From Apiotrichum sp. Y4204 (taxonomy: Eukaryota; Basidiomycota; Tremellomycetes; Trichosporonales; Trichosporonaceae): DNA of 64,000 nucleotides. Within the stretch, counting starts at the first letter, position 1; each line of letters opens with the position of its first letter. The DNA is taken from positions 48,419 to 112,418 of the forward strand of contig JAMYHL010000102.1 of assembly GCA_025531455.1 (NCBI GenBank), written 5' to 3'. The notes beneath the pieces are model-generated. The model saw only the letters and a list, made by a program, of their open reading frames with translations. It searched no databases and had not been told where the DNA came from. The position numbers and the translations under genes were made by a program. Positions 56,485 through 64,000 of the stretch are shown here, piece after piece.

Positions 56485-57223
56485 ATACCGGGAAGCGTTC
56501 CGAGCTGTATGTGGCCCCACAGCACATCATCATTCATTATCAGTAGATCCGCCCAATAGGCTTATAATGGGCGCCCTGTAGGGGTTAATGCAAGAGTCTG
56601 AAGTCATACTCAGCAATAGCAATTATTTTACGGGGTAGCAATGTCTGAGGCAATTGAGAATGATCACACTCGAGTCCGTGGACTGAGTCTGACCCCGACA
56701 CGGCTGTTGGCCTGTCGAAAACTAGCCTGTGCCGAGCCACAATACTGTACCGCCCCGCCGACGCGTCGTCCCGGCGCGGTAGGACCGGTAGGACCACGCC
56801 AACATTCCACGGCGATACAGGACCCGATCTTGGGACGGAACCGGAAACGGGACCGGAAACGGAACCGGTAGTCGTGTGGGGGCCACGTCTGCCCCTGCCG
56901 TCTCGCCAAGCTTCACACGGAGGCTGTTGGTGCCCCGGCGATATGTAGATGGGGGGAACTAGAGAGGCTGATGAACCCCGGATGGAGATGAAGTTGGCAA
57001 TGGAGATGGAGATTGAGATGAAGATGGAATGGAGATTGCAGTCAGTTTTGTCCTAGTGTGTGTGTTATGCCTTTACTCTACCGTTCTCAACGATTGATTT
57101 GGCGCTTGCTGTGCGGAACTATTCAATGACGAACCAAGTCTGAGCGGGGTGAGAACATCAGTCCACGGCAGTCCACCACACGGCGCCTCCAATCCTCTCA
57201 TCTCTAGTCCATCAGATACATGC
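56485..57223. other. Convergent 3' flanks of the YTP1-like gene and PRP17
   Basis: Non-coding sequence with two simple-repeat patches: ACCGGAAACGGR 12-mers at 56840-56868, and GAGATGRA-like units at about 56980-57035. No gene is supported. Confidence 0.5.
56840..56868 (+). repeat. 12-bp tandem repeat ACCGGAAACGGR, two and a half copies
   Basis: Units lie at 56840-56851, 56852-56863 and a partial one at 56864-56868, between two convergent genes. It is a minor local repeat. Confidence 0.6.
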
Positions 57224-59249
57224 CTACGCCCACAACTTGATCAAGCCATCCCACGACGCGGTAACGACCTTTGAGTGCTCGTTCGGCAACCACGCATGGT
57301 CGATAACCACCTGGTTGTGCGCGTGCAGGCGCTTCATAATTTTGCCCGTCTTCCAGTCCCAGAACACCACGTCGCCGCCGCCCGTCCCGGACGAAATGTA
57401 CTTGCCGTCCGGGGAGAAGCCGAGCGCACACGCGTATCCCGCCACGGTGTGGCCTGCAAACCGCTTCTTCTTGTTCTGCTTGAACGTCCCGTCGGCGCCG
57501 TACACCAAGATCTGGTTGTCGAGCGACTGCATCGCCACCCACTTGTCTGTCTGTCAGCATGCGGAAGAAGGTGGAGGACAGGAATTGGTGTCGTTCCGCA
57601 CGGTATCCACTCACTGCTGGGGTGCACGGACACGGCCGGCATCGAGTGCATGTACGGCTCGGCAATGTACTTGATGACGACGGGTATGTCGATGTCCCAC
57701 CCGCGGATCGTCTTGTCGTCCGACGTCGACAGGAAGCGCCGGTTGCCATCCACGAATGTGATGGTGTTGACAGGCCCCAGGTGCTGGTCGTACGTCTGTG
57801 TAATCTCGTGTGCGCGCATGTCGTACTGCGGGTCAGAATGGGTCATTACCATAGCAAGCACTACCCACCTGAATGATCTTCTTGTCCTGCATACCCGCGA
57901 GGAAGATGTGCTGCTTGTCTGCGTCTGGGTGGAATTTCACCACATTCGGCACCTTGCCGTTCGAGAAGGCCTGTATGCACTGGCCTGTCTCCGTGTCCCA
58001 CAGCTTCACCGTACGGTCATACGACGCAGACAAGAACTTGCTGCCTGTCCGGCTGAAGTTGACGTCCTTGACCGCCTGCGAGTGGCCCATGAACGTACGC
58101 AGGCAGTTGCCCTCGTGGTAGACGTCCCATAGCTGGCGTCAGAATGAACTCTTGTGCTGGGTTTCTGAGAAAAGTTAAACCCACCTTGACCTTGGTATCC
58201 ATGCTGCCCGACAACAAGAGGTGCCCGCTCTTCGGGAACAGCCGGATTGCGCTGACACCCTTGTTGTGTCCTGTCCAAGTGTGGATACACCGGTCTGGGA
58301 GGTACGCATTTGGTGCGGGCGCGCCATCCGGAGGATTGAGGCGGACATCGACGTCGGTCGGGATGTGCATGTACGTGCGTCCCGCGTAGTCCTTGAGCTC
58401 TTTTCCGTGGAACACCGACTTTTCTTCCCGGGCAATCTTGTTCTTCTCCTGTGCGGCCGCCTTGGCCTCCTCTCGCCTCCGCTTCTCGGCGCGCCACTCT
58501 TCGTTATCTGCCTCATCCTCGTCGTCCTCCGCCGCCTTGTCGCCCTCATACTCCGCCCACGGGCCCTTGTACGACCCCGTCCCGTCCACGATCGACGCGT
58601 CGCCCCGCCCCGCGCGCTTCCGCTTCTCCGCCTTGCGCTGCGCCTTTGTCGGCCGCACAGTGTCGTCCAGCTGGTACCCGTTCGCCGCTGCCGCCTCCGC
58701 CGATCCGACCATCCCACCGCCAGATACCGAGGGATCGAGCGCGTACCCGTGCACATTGAACGTCCGGTGCTGCCGCGCAAACTCGTAGTCGTCCATCGCC
58801 TGCTCCTCGACGTGGCCTGCGGTCAGTACGGTGCTCAAAGACCAGGAAGGAGCACCTACCAGCAACAGAGTTCATCCCCTTGTTCTTCTGTGCGTTGAAC
58901 GGGTCCATCGGGCCCTGCACCGGCCGCATCATGTCCTCGTACGTGATGTTGACATTGACCACCTGCATGTCAGCTTCGCATATTTCCCAAAGCTCACCCT
59001 ATCCGTTGACCGGGTGATAATCGCACTCGACATCGCATTCGGGTCCTCCTTCAGCACGTCCGGCGCAGCAGTAACAGCAACCGCAGCATCCACCTTGGCC
59101 GCTTTGGTCGGCCCGGTGGCCGTCAGCCCGAACGCGTCCGTCTTCGCCGCCTCGGCGATCGCGGCGTCGTCCTCGTTATCGCTGTCGGGCGCGGCAGCGA
59201 GCGCAACGGGCGTCTCGTCGTCGGACGAGTCGTAGTCGGCGAGCAGCAT
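57224..59249 (-). CDS. PRP17: PRP17/CDC40, WD40 pre-mRNA splicing factor
   Basis: Six exons: 58998-59249, 58860-58962, 58185-58816, 57869-58132, 57615-57825, 57224-57546 (594 aa). Prp17 (human CDC40) joins the spliceosome for the second catalytic step (family knowledge). The N-terminal half is acidic and then carries the conserved blocks [36 protein letters not shown] and [19 protein letters not shown]. The C-terminal half is a WD40 propeller from about residue 295: [67 protein letters not shown] and a final WDGLIKLW. Joining exon 5 to 6 restores [16 protein letters not shown], a clear check on the splice. The introns are 35-68 nt. The gene is divergent from the nitronate monooxygenase gene. 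Confidence 0.95.
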
Positions 59250-59832
59250 TGTGGATTGGGGATGGGTGTGATGCAGAAACGGAGAAAGTTGGTGGCAATT
59301 GTCGATGTTGAGGACATGGAAATGGAGGTTCGGTGGTTGTACACATGGGTTGGCTGGCCTAACTGGAAGCAGATAGGTGTTCAAAGCGGATGGTGAGTCT
59401 CGACTGAAATTATTGGCAGTCCTATCTGAAACTCTCCGCTCATGGTCTCCACGTGTGTATTACATAAAGTAAGCTAATAACACAATGGGCGGCAAGGTCC
59501 GGAGACCGGAGGCCGAATACCGGGTAGCGTTGAAAATGGCAAGCGACACGGTCTTCTCCACCGCCCACAGCCAGGCCATGCTTGTGCACTTTTTTCCCCT
59601 TCTCCGCCCCGGCCCACTGTATTGCCGGTGGTTTGTCGTCGCGATCCGAAACGTCTCGGCCGCCATCGACAAAGCAATCACCAAAACGAAAGAGTCCAGG
59701 GCTTTACGGCAAGCAACAAGCGATGCGATGGCCGGATACTAGTCAAAGAATGGAGATGAAGATGCACTTGTTCTTATATCCTCCTTTCTTCCATTCCACA
59801 TTCTCTCTCACTCACCCCAACTCTTCTCCACA
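59250..59832. other. Bidirectional promoter region of PRP17 and nitronate monooxygenase
   Basis: About 580 bp between two divergent starts. A CT-rich, TCTCTCACTC-type leader precedes the plus-strand ATG. Small open frames inside are not supported. Confidence 0.5.
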
Positions 59833-61339
<1,507 letters not shown>

Positions 61340-62001
61340 GCTCCGAGGCTTTAGAAGTAGAGGCAGGGGCGCGTTGTAGTACATGAGTGAGGGTGCATAG
61401 ACCGTACAGAACGATTGTTTGGGATGAATTCGCAGACATCTTGAGATCTTGAGATGACTGGGGCAGGGGTTGGCAGGTGAGATTGTACCACAGATGTGGG
61501 AGGTGATCGGATGCAGAGAGGTGGATAGCCCGGCGCGGCCGGCGGGCATGAGCCGGCAATGCAAGTCGGGAACGGACGCCGGCCGTCGTCCAACCTTGTC
61601 CTCAGGCTCCTGGCGAAGGTTCAGAGCCGAAGAGCGATACCGTACGGTCCAGCGGCCTACGGTAACCGCGCGCTCTTTAGAGCCGTCGCCGCACATGTCC
61701 CCCGCCGCACCCTGTCCAGTGTCCGCTGGCCGCTGGGCGCTGGGTGCTGGGCGCGCTGGGCCGTGTCCGCATGTCCGTGGCATCTGTCTTCGGCAAGATT
61801 TTTGCCGCCGCCCAGCAACATTTTTCGGGCCGCCCACGCGTCCTCCGTACCCCCTTGCCGGCCGTGCCAATGTCATCGTGCATGGTATGAACCATGGTGC
61901 ATGACAAATGTACTGCGTACTGCATCTAGACGTCTCTCGGTGCATGCGTACCAGAGGGTATGAGGCGGGAGAATATGGGATCATATGGCTATATGGACTG
62001 T

Positions 62002-62019
62002 GTGGGCCGCGCGGCCCAC
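62002..62019. repeat. 18-bp perfect GC-rich palindrome
   Basis: GTGGGCCGC followed directly by GCGGCCCAC. It lies about 660 bp after the monooxygenase stop and 550 bp before the next start. It could form a cruciform or bind a dimeric factor. Confidence 0.6.
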
Positions 62020-62481
62020 CTCGGAGAGCGGTGCGAAACCCTCCTGTACTGGAGGCCACTGAAATTTCCAGCCAACTCCTAGTTCAATCCATTACCGCTG
62101 GGGTACATGCTTGCAAGCGCAGCAGAATCCCTATGCCAATGTCATGCATGCCGCGGACAAACGCCACTGGCGTATGAGAGCTTTGAGAGGCCTCTGCGCT
62201 ACTTATGCAGCACTGGAGTTCATCGCCGCTCGGACCAGCTGCCACGAGCTCACTTTACGCCAGCTAGCCAGCTGCCACTGCCACACGACGACGGCATGAT
62301 GGACGACTGTCCTATGGTGCCACTGGTGCGTGCCACATCCCCATTCGCGCTCGCGCTCACCCTCTCTCACCCTCTTCCTGTCTTTTCCTTTTCCTCCACG
62401 TCGCCACCTCTCTTTCAACTTGCAGCTTGCTCCCTCACCATCTCCACTCTCCATCCCCGTCCCCGCAAGCTAACAAGCTAA

Positions 62482-62504
62482 CGAGCTTGCAAGCTGCAAG
62501 CTCG
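62482..62504 (+). promoter_or_regulatory. Stem-loop just upstream of the terminal gene
   Basis: CGAGCTTGCA (62482-62491) pairs perfectly with TGCAAGCTCG (62495-62504) across the 3-nt loop AGC. It is 66 bases before the ATG at 62571 and is preceded by AAGCTAAC direct repeats (62467-62482). If the region is transcribed, this is a stable 5' UTR hairpin. Confidence 0.55.
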
Positions 62505-62570
62505 CACACCGTCGTGCACGACTTTCCCACTTCGCCCACCCCTCCGCACTCTCATTCTCCCGCCGGCGCC

Positions 62571-64000
62571 ATGTCCCCCCCGGGCGCCGGCGGCGTCGGC
62601 CTCGGCGTGCCCCTCCCCGCGCAGGCCGGGCTACCGTTCCCCCTCCCAATCAGCTCGCTGCCGCGCTCGCGCCGCCGCCCGCCGCCCATCCGGCCCCCAC
62701 CAAACGGCGACCTCCCTTATCCGCAGTACACGCGTTCTGTGCCCCTCATGAGCCCCAATGAAGACGAGGACGAGGACGACGGCCTGTCCACTCTCGGAGA
62801 GGACGATCCGCCGGGCGGGAAGAAGCGCAAGGTGCCCGTTCCCCTCGTTCCCGGGTCCGATGCCGACGTCGACACCGGGCGCGACGGCGCGGACCGGAAC
62901 CCGCCGCGGTCCGCACGAGAAGACACAACCATGGCCGCGCAGCAGTCCTCTTCTCCCATTGTCCGCCGCATGTCTGGGTCCCAGGCTGCCCTCCTCCTCT
63001 CTCAACGCCGCGCGCTCTTCCAGAAACGCAAGGCGGGCATGGTCGCCCTGTATCTTGACGCCCAGGGCGCCGTGGAGGCCAAGCGGGCGGAGAAGGAATC
63101 GGACCAGGACCACGACAAGGACAAGGACAAGGACTCGAAGGCGTCCGATAAGCCCGCGGACCCCCTCCCGCTACCTGACGTCGGCGCATTCGAGCGCCTC
63201 CTCCCCGTCCTGGAGGACATTGATACGTGGCCCCCAGACGCGCCCGGCTGGCGGGACGGCGACGACGCGGCCAAGCCCGTGCCTCGGCGCACGCTCGAGC
63301 GCTGGCGGACGGGCTTTGCGCGTCGCAAGCGCATACGTATGGAGCGCGTGCCCGTCGTTCGCGGCGGGTGGGCGCCAGAGGGCAGCTTTGAGCTCGACAT
63401 TCCCACCTCGGGTGAGTGGACCGTGCGGCGGAGAGGCAACGAGGCAAGGGGACTGGGAGCCTGTTGGGCGGCGGGCGGTGGCGCTGAGGGCGTGTGCGAG
63501 AACAGGTGGGGTTCGAATGGCCACTGCTGCGAGCGTGGATCTGGGCTGCTTATCGCTGCCCCCGCCAGCTGCGTTCAAGGATCGGCTCGTGCTTGTGCAC
63601 CTTGTCGTATGTTAGGTTCCAGCGTTCTGCTGGCTTCACGGATCCTATGCTCCGCCGTTCAGCACGCATCTCATGCCACGCACAACGCCTAGTAGCCCTG
63701 TGTTTGGAGCAGGCCATCCCCTTCCAAGCTCTCTACGCACGCACACTCCATGTAGCCTCACTAACAGCAGCCTCGGCCCGCACTCGCTCTCGAGCCCGCG
63801 AGCGGGTCGCGCTCGCCCGCCTCGCCGATCAGCTGCGCGCGCTCGTCCTCGCGACGAACAAGCTCCCCTCACAACCGGAACCGAGCCCTGCGCCGTCGCC
63901 GACCACCGCTCTCCCCCCGCCAACAGAGCCGCCGGCGGTGCCGAAGAAGAGCAAGAAGAAGAAGAAGAAGAAGCGCACGACCCTCGCGAATGAGGGAAAC
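62571..64000 (+). CDS. Unknown disordered, probably nuclear protein, 3' end outside the window
   Basis: Proposed exons are 62571-63411, 63569-63606 and 63713 to the window end, open at 64000. Exon 1 (280 residues) is Pro/Arg-rich, then acidic (NEDEDEDD), with a basic cluster GGKKRKVPV that resembles a nuclear localisation signal, a helical segment (LLLSQRRALFQKRKAGMVALYLDAQ, named in part), a DKDKDKD run and a conserved-looking end (LLPVLEDIDTWPPDAPGWRD; RTLERWRTGFARRKR). Exon 2 adds AAFKDRLVLVHLV, and exon 3 adds AIPFQALYARTLHVASLTAA, then a long charged helix and a poly-Lys stretch at the edge. I cannot name the family. Exon 1 to its GTGAGT donor is solid; exons 2 and 3 fit phase but have weaker branch sites, and an acceptor before 63713 could differ. 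Confidence 0.6.

Larger units (their letters stand above)
61340..62570. other. Spacer upstream of the terminal gene
   Basis: No gene is supported. It holds an 18-bp GC palindrome (62002-62019), a CT-rich tract (about 62340-62460) and a 10-bp-stem foldback (62482-62504) close to the next ATG. Confidence 0.5.

Noticed and set aside
55006..56520. 504-aa open frame antisense to the YTP1-like gene
   Set aside because: Same effect of strong third-position GC. The plus strand has clear membrane helices and consistent splicing; the antisense product is Glu/Arg/His-rich with no family features.
63506..63530. GGGTTCGAATGG resembling a tRNA T-loop
   Set aside because: No matching acceptor stem, D-loop or anticodon arm around it; it lies in a predicted intron.

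Overview
The window is nuclear DNA of a fungus, most likely a basidiomycete yeast of the Tremellomycetes (Trichosporonales is my guess, from gene style only). The grounds are GC-rich coding sequence, genes cut by many very short introns (mostly 32-60 nt, GTRNGT donors, CTRAC branch sites a few bases before the AG), pyrimidine-rich leaders, and a gene set that includes GH71/WSC cell-wall glucanase, a hybrid histidine kinase and an RNA-silencing polymerase. Gene models below were spliced by hand from reading frame, phase and splice signals; no homology search was possible, so family names rest on motifs I recognise.

Layout. 0-4.8 kb: 5' part of a secreted Ser/Thr/Pro-rich protein (minus), a long spacer, then a small WW-domain protein carrying a PPLP-repeat array (plus). 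4.8-13.2 kb: a spacer with a diverged tandem duplication, an intronless AT-hook/coiled-coil protein (plus), and a secreted WSC-GH71 alpha-1,3-glucanase (minus). 13.2-18.8 kb: gene-poor divergent spacer rich in GTACTGTA-type palindromes. 18.8-25.7 kb: a membrane hybrid histidine kinase (plus) converging on glucose-6-phosphate dehydrogenase (minus), with an ATTAGTGAT iteron cluster between their 3' ends. 25.7-32.4 kb: a second gene-poor divergent spacer ending in a long pyrimidine leader. 32.4-36.6 kb: a C2-RasGAP protein (plus).

37-47 kb holds RNA biology: RCL1 (minus), an RNA-dependent RNA polymerase with 22 exons (plus) and UTP25 (minus). RCL1 and UTP25 are both small-subunit processome factors. 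47.9-50.4 kb is the intronless mitochondrial disaggregase HSP78 (plus). 50.4-53.9 kb is a spacer with simple repeats. 53.9-56.5 kb is a YTP1-like multipass membrane protein (plus), 57.2-59.2 kb the splicing factor PRP17/CDC40 (minus), 59.8-61.3 kb a nitronate monooxygenase-like flavoprotein (plus), and 62.6 kb to the end a 3'-truncated unknown nuclear-type protein (plus).

Most genes are unrelated housekeeping functions. The two themes are RNA metabolism (RdRP, RCL1, UTP25, PRP17) and cell surface/signalling (GH71, histidine kinase, RasGAP). No tRNA, rRNA, CRISPR array or intact transposon was recognised. The most unusual features are the RdRP gene's micro-exons (one of 5 nt) and 32-36 nt introns, the WW protein that carries its own PPLP ligand motifs, and several short palindrome or iteron families in the spacers.
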